Shown here one piece after another: positions 43,484-59,529 of a stretch of 64,000 nt of DNA. Within the stretch, counting starts at the first letter, position 1. Each line of letters begins with the position of its first letter. The notes under the pieces were generated by a model that searched no databases, was not told the DNA's origin, and saw only the letters and a list, made by a program, of their open reading frames with translations. Origin of the DNA: Gigantopelta aegis (lineage: Eukaryota; Mollusca; Gastropoda; Neomphalida; Peltospiridae); assembly GCF_016097555.1 (NCBI RefSeq), contig NW_024532763.1:62001-126000 (forward strand). Reading direction: 5' to 3'. Both the position numbers and the translations under genes were made by a program.

Positions 43484-45743
43484 TCAATGTTGCATGGCAT
43501 TATTTAGAATAACTTCATACATTTCTTGCTGACCTGATGTAGGTTTAGGGAATCCATTAGAATGGATATATTCCTGTAGAAAGGAAATATAATTCATTAA
43601 AAAGAGAACATGCTGAGAGAGAGAGAGAGAGACCTCAAGTTCTTCAAAGGACGATTCTCCTTGTTCAATTTTAGCTCCAATACCAGTGTCGTAAGTGGAA
43701 TAACGTTGCTATAAAGGGTTAAAAATAATCACACACAAACACACACACACACACACACACTCTTGTTACCTCCACACATTTGTCCATTACTCCTTGTTGT
43801 TTGAGTTCAACAGCACAACGTAATCCTCGAGCAAAGGTATCCATTGCTCCTAATAAGAGGATCATAGCACAAGTTAATATATATAGCGGTAACATGTAAT
43901 ACCAATATGTGCAATGACTAGGTCCTGAAGATCAATGGACTCTCGTCGGACTTTACAGTCAAAATTCAGTCCCCCTGGAGCCAATCCATTTTGTTCTATG
44001 ATAGCCTAACAATGAGAGAGAGTCCATGTCATTTTTGTGTGTGTAGGTGTGTGTGTGTGTGTGTGTTTGTGTGTGTAGGTGTGTGTGTGTGTGTGTTTGT
44101 GTGTGTAGGTGTGTGTGTGTTTGTTTGTAAGTGAGTGTACTTTCATAATAAGAGCAGTGTTTTTAATGTCCATTGGAAACTGATCTGTGTCCCAGCCAAG
44201 ATCTGGAGACCCAGTGTTAGAGTCAATGGAGCCAAGCATACCAAGTCTAGAAAGAGAGAGAGTGTGTGTACTAAGTAAGTAACGAACTAGATATACTTTG
44301 ATGCAACTACAACATCATGTTCATAACCATGTCCAGCTAAAGTAGTATGGTTAGGTTCGATGTTTAACTAGTAACAATAAATATACAATTAAAATAATAA
44401 AGTGTTAGATACTTTAAAATCTTTATCTAGTCCATAAGTTTTCAAGAAACTAATAACAGTTTGAGCATCTGTGAGTCATGAATTTTTAACCCTTAGCTAT
44501 AGTAAACAAGTGTTCTAACCATAATCATATTGATGTTTAGTTGGTTCCTTAGGTTTTGGTTCAATCAGAAGTTGGCCAGTAAATCCAATTTTCTTCTTGT
44601 AATCTAATAAAAAAAGTAATTGTATTTTTGTGTATGGAGAAAGGACATACCGACAACCATCTTGAAGAAGGCACCCATGTGGTCTAGTTTCTCTGCGAAC
44701 ATCAGTGTTCAGTAGTGTCTGGTAACCTTCACGTCCTCCCAAAACACTAGTGAGAAATATTTTATTTAATTCATAATTTTATGCTCCACCTACTATTGTA
44801 ACTCCCATCTAATACTATGCATCCATTCATTCTACTATACATCCATTCATTCTACTATACATCCATTTATGTTTCATACCATAGCCATGAGCTCCTAATT
44901 TTTTAGCAATTTCCATTCCTTTTTTGACCTGAGCTGCAGCCATTGCAAACACATGTGCATCAGGGTTAGTACTAGCTCCATTAGCATACATAGGATGAGC
45001 AAAAAGGTTACTAGTAGCCCAAAGGAGACTAACACCCGTCTTCTGTTGAAGCTCCAAAGCTAAGTCGCTCATTATATCAAGATTCTTGTTAGTCTCCTCA
45101 AGATCTTCCCCCATAGGGGCTATATCCCTTAAAGGACAAGGAAAAGAAAGGGAGAGGGGACAGAGTGGAGGGAGAGATAGCGATGACATGTATTATTGTC
45201 ACCTGTCCATATTCTACCTGTCGTGAAAAGTCCAAAACTTTAAACCCAGTTTTGAGAAGAACTCAAAGCCAGCCCTCAGTCTGCGTTTGGCATTCTCCAA
45301 TGTATCACTACCATCATCCCAAGGACGGATAAGAGTTGGAAACCCAAATGGATCAGCTCCTGTTTAGTGGAACAAACAGTAAATGCTACATATTAATTTT
45401 CCTCTCACCAGTTCCTCTGAAACTATGCCAAAAGCAGGCAGAAAATCGTAGCCAATCCTCCATTGTCTTACCATGGATTACCTAGTGGGAAGAAGCCATT
45501 GAATTGTGCATATATTATATTTTACTTACTTCTGATGGATTGTAGTGACGGAAACACAGCATCTTATCAGGAGGTGCATCAGGAGAATATGGGATTGTTG
45601 GAATACCTACATGTTAAGTAAATTATAACGTTCCCCCATAATAATGCATGTTTTAGAGAACCTGGAAAGAATTCATCAGAGTCCTTCCATTCAAAGGTAT
45701 CCTCGGTACGTGTTCTTTTTGATGATGGAGCAAAAGAAGACAT
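43484..45743 (-). CDS. xylA: Xylose isomerase (class II)
   Basis: Interconverts D-xylose and D-xylulose; homotetrameric metal-dependent TIM barrel, probably cytosolic. The start at 45743 gives [20 protein letters not shown], then the family opening [12 protein letters not shown]. Catalytic His lies in KFWTFHDR (about 45230-45245), followed by [17 protein letters not shown] and [34 protein letters not shown] (about 44715-44755), [20 protein letters not shown] (metal-binding Glu), [18 protein letters not shown], and [20 protein letters not shown] (metal-binding Asp) complete the site. It ends LNNAMQH-stop. Multiple short introns show it is a genuine nuclear eukaryotic gene, not bacterial contamination. 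Xylose isomerase is common in bacteria and plants but rare in animals. Head-to-head with HM13 (139 bp). Confidence 0.93.
43741..43761. repeat. (CA)n microsatellite
   Basis: Short CA run in a xylose isomerase intron. A related (GT)n with TAGGTGTG interruptions lies at 44035-44125 in the next intron. Confidence 0.85.
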
Positions 45744-45882
45744 TATTTCTGCTCAAGGTTCACGGTTTATCAGCCCTGAGGTTAATGTGCACGAGGAACG
45801 AGCCACACCTCTACCTTACCCACACCTCTTTAATTGACCACACCGTCAACACAAAAGTTCAAACCACAAAGTCTTTTGTAAA

Positions 45883-48459
<2,577 letters not shown>

Positions 48460-48720
48460 AGCTAATTTTAGCGATCACTTAGGCAGGCAATTTAATCATC
48501 AGCTAATTTAATTTTTGTTTAAAGACACAAAATTTAATAATTTTTCATAAAACTACAAAATTTGAAATAAAAGAAGATAAAAAAATAAACACATAAACAG
48601 TTTCAAAAATAACATAAATAATTTGCTACAATTCTAAAATTAATTTATATATAAAACTATTGTGTAAAAATGTGCAAGGTTACCAGCATCAATTTTTGTA
48701 TAGTGCAGTGTGTTTATTAG

Positions 48721-51700
48721 TTAGTGTTTAGGTAACTGGTAGAGCCTGTAGAATAAAGAATGGAATTATAGGAATATGAGTTTGAGAACAGGCATGAAAT
48801 ATGGACGTGAAACAAAAGTATATATTATTTACTTACCCAGGTGCTGGACGTGGAAAGGCCTTGTTAAAATCTACAGAGTTTTTCTTTTCAAGATACGGCA
48901 AAGCACCTGACAAGCGTAGTGCATTCAATGCAAGTCGAACAGAACGAAACTGTAACCCATAGCAACGGGATAACAACATGATTTCATCTACTGTTGTGAC
49001 AGCTTGACTGCGATATACTCCAGTGTCACAGACTACAATCGAAATACCTCCAAGACGTTTTATCAGCTCTGATGTTAAACATAACAGACTTACACCAACA
49101 TCCATGGGTTGTCGTATTACTTCCTCTATTTGGATCATAATTTTTTCCATTGCATCGAGTGGGTCGTTTGATTTCTCCAAGTTTGATGGTTTTCTCGATA
49201 GAATCTTCTGCAAGAGTAGCTTTACCTAGTTGAAATTGTCTAAAATTAGAAAAAAAAATTATTAATAATAAACACTTTATTAGATTATGTAATTATTATC
49301 TACTGGACCTATGTCCTACTATCCATTGGACCTATGTCCTACTATCCATTGGACCTATGTCCTACTATCCATTGGACTTTATGTCCTACTATCCATTGGA
49401 CCTATATCCTACTATCCATTGGACCTATGTCCTACTATCCATTAGACCTATGTCCTACTATCTATTGGACCTATATCCTACTATCCAATGGACCTATATC
49501 CTACTATCCAATGGACTTATGTTCTACTATCCATTAAACTAATCAATATATGCTTTATTACATGTACTATTGAAATACGTATCATTGAATATATTACCTA
49601 ACAGATCTATAGTAGTCTCGTAGTTTGAGGAATGACGCTTCATTTAAACTCTGCTCAAACTTATATTGTTCTGTAGTTTCACCAAGTTCTTGTAATCCTG
49701 TGTTAAACAAGACTGGATGAAGAGAAATTCCTTCATCAGAACAGATTTCGTCAGGGAGGGCATCCAAGACAGCAAATGGAAGAGCAAAAGTTACATGAAG
49801 TTGATTGTGATCACCTGTTACTGTCACAAGAGGTAGAATACCTAAACAAAAGATGAGACAATTAAAGTTTCATCAGTGATCTGATCAAGTATCAATGGAT
49901 ATGATTTGAATTAGTACTTTGATAAAGTATAAATGATATGATTTGAGATCAGTACTGTTATGATTTGAGATCAGTAGATCTCAATAAGTATCAGTGATCT
50001 GATCAAAATCAATGTGTGTGATTTGAGATCAGTAGATCTCAATAAGTATCAGTGATCTGATCAAAATCAGTGTGTGTGATTTGAGATCAGTAGATCTGAT
50101 TAAGTATTAATTGAGATTAGTGATTGATCAAGTATCAATGATTATGATTTGAGATCAATGATCTAATCAAGTAAGGAGAATGACCTAATACTTACTGTTA
50201 ACTGGAGTTTGTGATTCAGTTAGTTCCTTAACATGAAAACTAACTGATCGAAGTTGTTCAACAACAGCAAATAAATCTTTTAATCCAGATAATTCAGATG
50301 TCTGAAGGACATGTTAAAGTTACACAAAGGAGGAGCCAAATACTTACTACAGAAGGCAATAAGAGACTCTCAAAACTAATCACAACTCCTTTAGCGATCA
50401 CAAGATCTAACCACTCCCGACTAGCTTCAGCTGGATCTTTGATATATTCCGGAGTGGTTCAAATGACTTCGTGCAGCTGCCATCAAATGGTTAGCAAATC
50501 CAGTTACTGCGGCAACCAGACATTGAGAGAAGAGTCTATCCCAGGAGTAAGTTACTTCAACATCTAACAAAGAAGATAGTTACAGCTTATTAAATATTCA
50601 TTGAATAGTAAGCCAATTATGAATACATACGTACAGGTGTCCATTTCTTTAGCTCATGCATCCATTACTAGAACTTACTGTCATTAAATGCAAGAGCCAT
50701 CTCCAAGTAGAATTGAATATCTATAATGCAATCACCATGGCAACATTATCATATTAAAACACACTCATACCTCTTTTTTACAATTTTAATTCCTGCTTCA
50801 ACAGTTTTGGCAAAATTTTTAACATCATCTGGAGTATCTGATAAAATAGCTAATTCATCTTGATGTTTTCTAAGTGACTTTCTCCATAATATGAGTAGTG
50901 CTACAAGATGGTGATGTGAAAATATGGTTACTAATATGGTTACTATGGTATTATCAAGATACCTTCCTTAGTTTGACCGCTGTCATTCTTTATAGCTTGG
51001 TCCAAAACTTTGAGAAAACCATTATCTTCAATAAACTTATGTAATGTTGTAATCTAATGTGAATACAATATTTATAAATGTACATCACTGTAGTGAGAAC
51101 TGATGTTTACTAGTCTAGAGCTTACTAATGGTAGCTATCCTAGGTCACTGTGGTAAGTACTGATGTTTACTAGTCTAGAGCGTACTAATAGTAGCTATCC
51201 TAGGTCACTGTGGTAAGTACTGATGTTTACTATATAGTCTAGAGATTACTAATGGTAGCTATCCTAGGTCACTGTGGTAAGTACTGATGTTTACTAGTCT
51301 AGAGCTTACTAATAGTAGCTATCCTAGGTCACTGTGGTAAGTACTGATGTTTACTAGTCTAGAGATTACTAATGGTAGCTATCCTAGGTCACTGTGGTAA
51401 GTACTGATGTTTACTAGTCTAGAGATTACTAATGGTAGCTATCCTAGGTCACTGTGGTAAGTACTGATGTTTACTAGTCTAGAATTTAGTAATGGTAGCT
51501 ATCCTAGGTCACTGCGGTAAGTACTGATGTTTACTAGTCTAGAGATTACTAATGGTAGCTATCCTAGGTTACTGTGGTAAGTACTGATGTTTACTAGTCT
51601 AGAGCTTACTAATGGTAGCTATCCTAGGTCACTGCGGTAAGTACTGATGTTTACTAGTCTAGAGTTTACTAATAGTAGCTATCCTAGGTCACTGTGGTAA

Positions 51701-54700
51701 GTACTGATGTTTACTAGTCTAGAGATTACTAATGGTAGCTATCCTAGGTCACTGTGGTAAGTACTGATGTTTACTAGTCTAGAGCTTACTAATAGTAGCT
51801 ATCCTAGGTCACTGTGGTAAGTACTGATGTTTACTAGTCTAGAGATTACTAATGGTAGCTATCCTAGGTCACTGTGGTAAGTACTGATGTTTACTAGTCT
51901 AGAATTTAGTAATGGTAGCTATCCTAGGTCACTGCGGTAAGTACTGATGTTTACTAGTCTAGAGATTACTAATGGTAGCTATCCTAGGTTACTGTGGTAA
52001 GTACTGATGTTTACTAGTCTAGAGCTTACTAATGGTAGCTATCTTAAGTCACTGTGGTAAGTACTGATGTTTACTAGTCTAGAGTTTACTAATAGTGGTT
52101 ATCCAGTTTGTAGGAACAAATTAATTAATTGTAGTCAACTAGGCAGCTGGATAAGATCAGCCCTTAAAACACAGACAATTACACAGATATTTCCTTGTGT
52201 TGAGAATTGCTGCAATTTTGCTTACTTTGGCATTCACACCATCCAATATAAGTTTCATAAGAGGACTAGGATTAGCAAAAGAGAAGTTCCTCTCTCGCTT
52301 AAAAGGTATTCGAGAACTGAGAGAGGGTGAAGCAGGCATCAGTGTAGAAGGACTGAGACTCTCTGTGAGGTGTTTCGGTAGACTTAACACAGGTGAGGGC
52401 TTATCATTAATTGGTGTGGTGTCAGCTGTTTGAGATGTCAACCTAAATGGAGCAGAATTTAATAGATAGATATATGGATAGAGATGGATAGATGAACAGA
52501 CTAATGGAGAGATGAGTAAGAAATAGATTGTTATATAATCTTTTTATTTTTCCAGCTGCTGACCTTTGTAACAGTTCACAATCCCTTATTAATTCAGCAT
52601 AGATAGAATTCAATGAAGCCAATAGCTGTCTGACCACTTGACAACTCTTCATAACCTCAACATCCTTAGCCTAAAGGAGGGTATGTTAATAGTATGTTAC
52701 CATGACAACAAAAGAAACTTGCTATACAGTTAGATAAAAATTTTGTATGCTAAATATTTACTATGTGAACTTTACACCTGGTAATTGCATCAGGTGGTCT
52801 TAACATTTTTGTGAGTATATATAAACTAAGACATAATGGGATTAATACATTGGTGGGTTATATTGGTGGTTATATTAGTGGTTATATTAGTGGTTATATT
52901 GGTGGTTATATTAGTGGTTATATTAGTGGTTATATTGGTGGTTATATTAGTGGTTATATTAGTGGCTATATTAGTGGTTATATTGGTGGTTATATTAGTG
53001 GTTATATTAGTGGGTTATATTAGTGGTTATATTGGTGGTTATATTGGTGGTTATATTAGTGGTTATATTAGTGGTTATATTGGTGGTTATATTAGTGGTT
53101 ATATTAGTGGCTATATTAGTGGTTATATTGGTGGTTATATTAGTGGTTATATTAGTGGGTTATATTAGTGGTTATATTGGTGGTTATATTAGTGGTTATA
53201 TTAGTGGTTATATTAGTGGGTTATATTAGTGGTTATATTAGTGGGTTATATTAGTGGTTTATTAGTGGGTTATATTAGTGGTTATATTGGTGGTTATATT
53301 AGTGGTTATATTAGTGGTTATATTAGTGGGTTATATTAGTGGTTATATTAGTGGTTATATTAGTGGTTATATTAGTGGGTATATTAGTGGTTATATTAGT
53401 GGTTATATTAGTGGGTTATATTAGTGGTTATATTGGTGGTTATATTAGTGGTTATATTAGTGGTTATATTAGTGGGTTATATTAGTGGTTATATTAGTGG
53501 TTATATTAGTGGGTTATATTAGTGGTTATATTAGTGGTTATATTAGTGGTTATATTGGTAGGTTGTTTTGATTTTGTGATTTGGTACATAAAATCTATCA
53601 AATTTTCTTGTATAAATCTACTATATACAACATTTATAACTCAATTCTCATCTATTTAACATCTAGTTTTCCCGTTACCAATAAAACTAATTTAGTAAAA
53701 TTAATAGTTTCTATTACAACTAATGACTTCCATGAACAAAAATTAATTTGTTACAAATATTTAAAAATATTTTTCTACAATACCAAAAACAATCAACCAG
53801 AACAAGTTATAAATATAAATTGTATAGAATTAATTAATTTAATTAAGAGTAATTTAATTATTGTAGATTAATTAATTTGATATTGACTACCATTATAGTA
53901 TATATTGATAAACAATTGAATTTTTAAATTGCTTTAAGTAAATATTTTAATTCTGATAAGTCAATTTAGTTATTAGATGTGATTAATTAAAGATTACATT
54001 AATTACTATTATAAATAGTTAATTAAGTATACTGTAGTTAATTAATAGTACAACAATAATTATTATGGTTAATTAACAAAATAGTTAATTAAATATAATT
54101 AACTTACTGTATGTGTCCTATTCATCAAATATGGTACAGCCATTGTATTAATGAAGTGTTCAGTAATTGGTTGAGGTGGATTATCAATACCATCTACTGA
54201 ACTACAAACTGAACCTGTACAAAAAACATGTGTCATTAGTTTTAAATGGATAAATAGGTAATGAATGGATTAATAGATTACTAGATGAATGGATGGATGG
54301 ATGAATGGATGGATGAATGGATGGATGGATGGATGGATGGATGAATGGATGGATGGATGAATGAATGGATGGATGGATGGATGGACAGATTCTATTTATT
54401 CATTCTTAGAAGATAAGTCTACCTTCAGGTTCAGGTGAGGGTGTTGAGTTAGCTTGAGTGCGGCTTGATGGTCCTAATTCCATCAAAAGCGTATGTAAAT
54501 TAATAGGGCAAGATTCAAGTAAAGATGCAGGCACACCACAGGGACGATAGGAGGGATAACGAGGACCAGAGAGTCCTATGTGGGCCTGAATGGATAAATT
54601 TACAAAACTAGTAATAACATTATTATATCATCTGAGGTAAGTCAACAACAAGCAAACATCCTTTAAAACACATTGCTGAAAGAATTAAGTAATTAGCTAT

Positions 54701-57180
54701 TCTTGATAAAGGTCTAAATTTTGTTCTAGATACTTCTACATCTCTCAAAATATAGTCAAATTGTTTACTTACTTTCCTATAAACATCAGCTTGTACTTGT
54801 AGTTCAATAATATAATCTTCCAACTGTGTACTGGACATTTTTCGTCCAAGAAGGAGCTTGGCACGGTTTTTGGCTTCATCTTCGTATATTTTAAACAACT
54901 AATAGAATCATAATAAATATCATGATTTAACAATCTATAAAAATACCTGAGCTGGAATGGAGTACACATAGGGTGACTCAATAACCCGTTTGACCACTTC
55001 TAATACGGTATCTTCTGTTGACTCATACTGATATCGTGTCAAATGTTGTATAGCTGGTACACTCGTTTTCAAATTCATCAACTCCCTTTTTTCTTCTCGA
55101 GCTGCCTTGATTATTGCTACAACTTTGTCGTGTGAACATTGAAGTACGTTCTCTTCATTGATTCTGAGTATACAAGAGCCGGGAGTAATACCACACCGAT
55201 GAGCTTCACTACCTAAAGTGTGTTAGTCATATAATGGTACTGTTAGAATGAAGTCACTCTTTTTACCTTTCTCAACTTTATTAATCATAACAGGTTGATT
55301 TCCTTTCAGTTGTAGACCTAATGTGCTGCCTTCATTTGATCTCAAACAAAAGGTCTCTGAACTCTCTCTTCTGACAATAAACTCCAAAGGACTTCGACAT
55401 TGAGTATGATGTTCTATTGTAGTTGAAGTTATTTGTGAAGGAGCAACATCTCCTGTTAACCAATGTCCTCCAATACCCACTACTTCTAGACCAGGACAAA
55501 GACCAACACCTTCAGCAGGTCCTCCTGTTACAACTGAAACCACTTTAATAGGTAGTGTGTCTGATAGATCAACACCAAAACCATTGAGGTCAGCGGAATA
55601 AGGTACCTGAGAGAGGGAGAGAAAGTGAGTGAGTGAGCACAAGTAGAATTTATAAACTATAAACTAATGATGATTCATAGTAAATTCCCTGAGTGGTAAT
55701 ATACACAAGTTTAAAAAGTGTTGTAATCACACTAGGGAGTGAGTCAAATGACACTAATATAATCAGTTTATTCTTCTTGCTTTGAGTAATTACTCAAATA
55801 ACATGGAAGACATGTATTCCCTCCCCCACACACACACGCACAGACATATGCACACACACACACACACGTTACTACAATTAGACTTACCATAATAGTTTGA
55901 CAAGTAAAAGTAGCAATGGGAGCAAAGTCTGTATGTTGTAATGGTTGATCGCTAGTTGCATCTGCTACAAACTGATAATAAATACCACTGTCTTTAAATT
56001 TCTGATCATCTGTGGCTATAGAAAGTAAATAACAACAATCAAATAATGGGCAGTGACCAATGGATGATTGGAAACAATAGATTAATGTTACCATGTTTAA
56101 GTAATCCAGTTGCCATAAGATGTGCTCCAAATGCAACACCTTCTTTACGAGTATCAACAAGTTTCTCATCCAGTAGCCAGTCTACCAGACGCTGGCCACT
56201 GATGGATGACTTGATTAGACGCAAGTTAGACCTGTGATCATGCAATGGGGAACGATACAGACTATGCAGGCAGTTATATACTCTTAGCCCCTAGAGAAAA
56301 TAGAGTTAAATTTATATAGCTTCAGGAATGAGACTAGGTTTAGGAATGAGACTGATTCATTAATCCTTTAAGGAATGTTATATATGAAATTTCATTCCAA
56401 GAAGTTTGGAAATGAGTCTATATTATAAACTCACTTTAGACAAACCGTCTGAAGTATCCACATTTGTTTGAAAAGTACCGTCGTCATAGCGAAAGATATA
56501 AACCAACAAGCTGTTTTTAAACTGATGCTTATCACCAACTATAGAGAAAATATAGAAACAAAAGAGATAAAGAATCTTTTTAAAAAGTTAGAAGAAAAAT
56601 AAGATAAGTACATTTGTAAACATGTCAGTCATACCATGATGTATAACGCCACTTTCCAGCAAAGCTTGCCCGAATCTTACACCTTCATTAGCATCTCCTG
56701 CTTCACCAATCTCAACCAACCAATTTGTGAAATCCTTTCCTGTGAATGATTTTGGATATATTCTCAAATGATAGCGATGATCTTGTAAAATTTTTGACTC
56801 CTTTTGCAATCTTCGATGAAGTTTCTCTCCCTTGTCCAACATTACAGTACGTGTGTCACGAGCTATCCCAGCTGCTATACCTGTGGTACCAATGCAAACA
56901 ATTACCAGCTGTTATTGTTTTACCATCTGTTTTAGTGTTAACAAATTAATAGTTGTTATCATAAGAAATATATTTGTATATTTGAAATATGAATACCAGC
57001 AGAGTATTGTGGGGAAACTCCATATAATAACTGGAATATTGCTATATTCCAGTTTATACTAAGACAATTGACAACATATCATATACCCAAATATGGATGC
57101 ACATGTCCACACACCTGTATAATTGTCTAATAATACTTACAGATGTAGATTAAATACTTAGATTAGCAGATGGTTATAAG

Positions 57181-57234
<54 letters not shown>

Positions 57235-58614
57235 TGATTATCACAGTAATCTATAATCATATCACAATGACTTATGATAGTTACCTTGAGACTAGTGAGC
57301 TTTACTAATTACATATACCAATAAAAATCCCCAATATGTACAAATAAATATAATTATATATATATATATATAATTATAACAGCTGTTTTTGTCATAATGG
57401 GCTAGATACTGCAGTGAGAGTAATTACTAATATGGTAACCGATTTAGTTTGTTGCCTTATTGTATACCTGTTTACTAGGACTGTCTCACTAAATAAGGTA
57501 TAACAGAGACTGTACACAGTATAATTGATATGATTTAAATGACAACAACACACTAGTGAATAAAATTGTAAGGTCTCATAAAATTTTGTTGGAAAATTAA
57601 GGAACTGTAGTGTGATTTAAGATAAGAGTAACAGCAACTCCCAGCTGCCCCTTATCTTCCTTTCCCACTTTTTTTTCCTTAATTCAAATGATCTTACGGT
57701 TTGATTCTGTCCTTTTTGTGTTCGTACAGCCTCAATCCACTGTTGTTTTTCACTAGGTGTCTTAGCAACAAGTACAAACCATTTGTTCTTAGCAAGATTA
57801 CGCACCTTCCAGCCATTAGTGACTGTAATACCACTAGTGTGGTAATCAGCTATATGTGAGCATGAGAGAGAGTGTGTGTGTTAAGCTGTCAAACTTTTTC
57901 CATATAATCACACACTTACCAGTACCATCTTCAATATTTCAATCTCTATATTGGCTACCGGTATTCTACCCTTAAAGAGAAGATTTTTCTCTACAAATAA
58001 AGCAAGTTATGTGCAAAAGATCTTTAAACAGTATGATCAAAATGGTCACTATAGGTCCATATTTATAAGTTCATATGTTGTACAAGTACACTACTCTGTA
58101 CATCATTGCATTGCTAAGTGATTGTGTGTACAACAAAAAATGCATAACTATAACAGAGTACACAAGATAGTGCTGACAAACAATAACATTGTAAAGACTA
58201 CAAATATGATGACGATGTTTACGTTTACAAAGATAGCTTTACTCACCTGTCTTCGATCTCAAAGGAAAACTAAATGAATAGAGAGATTGAGATATAAGTA
58301 GTTAACATATAGAACATGTGTGTGTACAAATGATATATGACCAGATCAGAAGTGCTGATAACATTATTGTTATTATTTAATAAGGTGAGTTAGTAGACAA
58401 ATCATTATAGTAGTCATGTGTAGAGGATGACTATAAGCAATATGCTTTATATGACAACTAACTATTAACTTTATTAAAGTCTAAAGTAATTAGTCTTGTG
58501 TACACACACACATATACAGAGAGAGAGAGAGAGAGAGAGTGAATGTCATGCATCATAGCCTATACACGATGTCTATAGTAAAAGGATTTAACACTTGTCA
58601 CAACAGATCTTCAA

Positions 58615-58648
<34 letters not shown>

Positions 58649-59490
58649 CAACCTAAAGACATATGACTGCCACTAATAAAAAACTTATACTATCACAATG
58701 TCACCTTGTTGTTAAATACACTAACATTTGACACACACACAGTAAGCAGTGCTGATGCAAATTTACCCTGTGGTCCGTTTGCAGTACACCAGGAGATTAT
58801 CGTACAAGAAGAACATTCTCTCCTGCATGTTTCCAGCTGATATTTTAATCAATGGCCCTTCTTTGATTAACACAGAACATGTGTCAACCACATGTGATCC
58901 CTCCCATCCTTCAACAGTTTCTTGCCAATCTGCAATCGCTTCAAGGCGTTTTCTACGCGGCGTTTGGCTTCATTGATGACAGAACAGAGTTCTCTCATCA
59001 TTTTCAACGCTTCACTAGTTGCTTTGTAGTCTAAGTGGTCTTCTGGTGTGTATTTTAATAGTTCCTAGAAGGGAAGAGAGATAAATTGAACAGACTAAGT
59101 CTGTATAATATATGAGGCTAATACTAGTAAATAATAGAAATAAAGTTATAATTTAGCTATGAATAAATATTTTCACAACATTAGCACCATACACACACAT
59201 ACACACCCTGAATTGACAGCTGATTGACAGTTCTTACCTTAAATAATAGAGGATATTTACAAATTCTTTGTATTGGCTTAAAGAGATAAGAACTGATTGA
59301 TGTGTCACTCAGTCCCACCCAGTAGCATAACTCCCTGAAGTGACACCCATTAACAACAGACAACATTATAGGCAACATACCACAAAGAATGCTTTATAAG
59401 GGGCTGCTCTTCTAGTTCATATAATACTTTTTGAGCTTGTTCATTATTTTCTCCATATATTTTGTAGGCTTGGAATGTTTTGTGCTGCCA

Positions 59491-59529
<39 letters not shown>

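Noticed and set aside
43484-45743. Bacterial contamination as the source of xylose isomerase
   Set aside because: The gene has several GT-AG introns and is flanked on both sides by animal genes in the same contig.
51087-52110. CRISPR-like appearance of regular 60-bp repeats
   Set aside because: Whole 60-bp units repeat with no unique spacers, and the array lies in an intron of an animal gene. It is a minisatellite.
52811-53229. [10 protein letters not shown] and VILVVILV repeat proteins
   Set aside because: Three frames of the 12-bp minisatellite are open; no start context or homology, and it is antisense to PREX.
53581-53871. 96-codon plus-strand frame in AT-rich DNA, possibly a mitochondrial insert
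   Set aside because: Composition alone explains the Ile/Asn/Lys/Tyr content; no mitochondrial protein motif seen, and it is inside a PREX intron.
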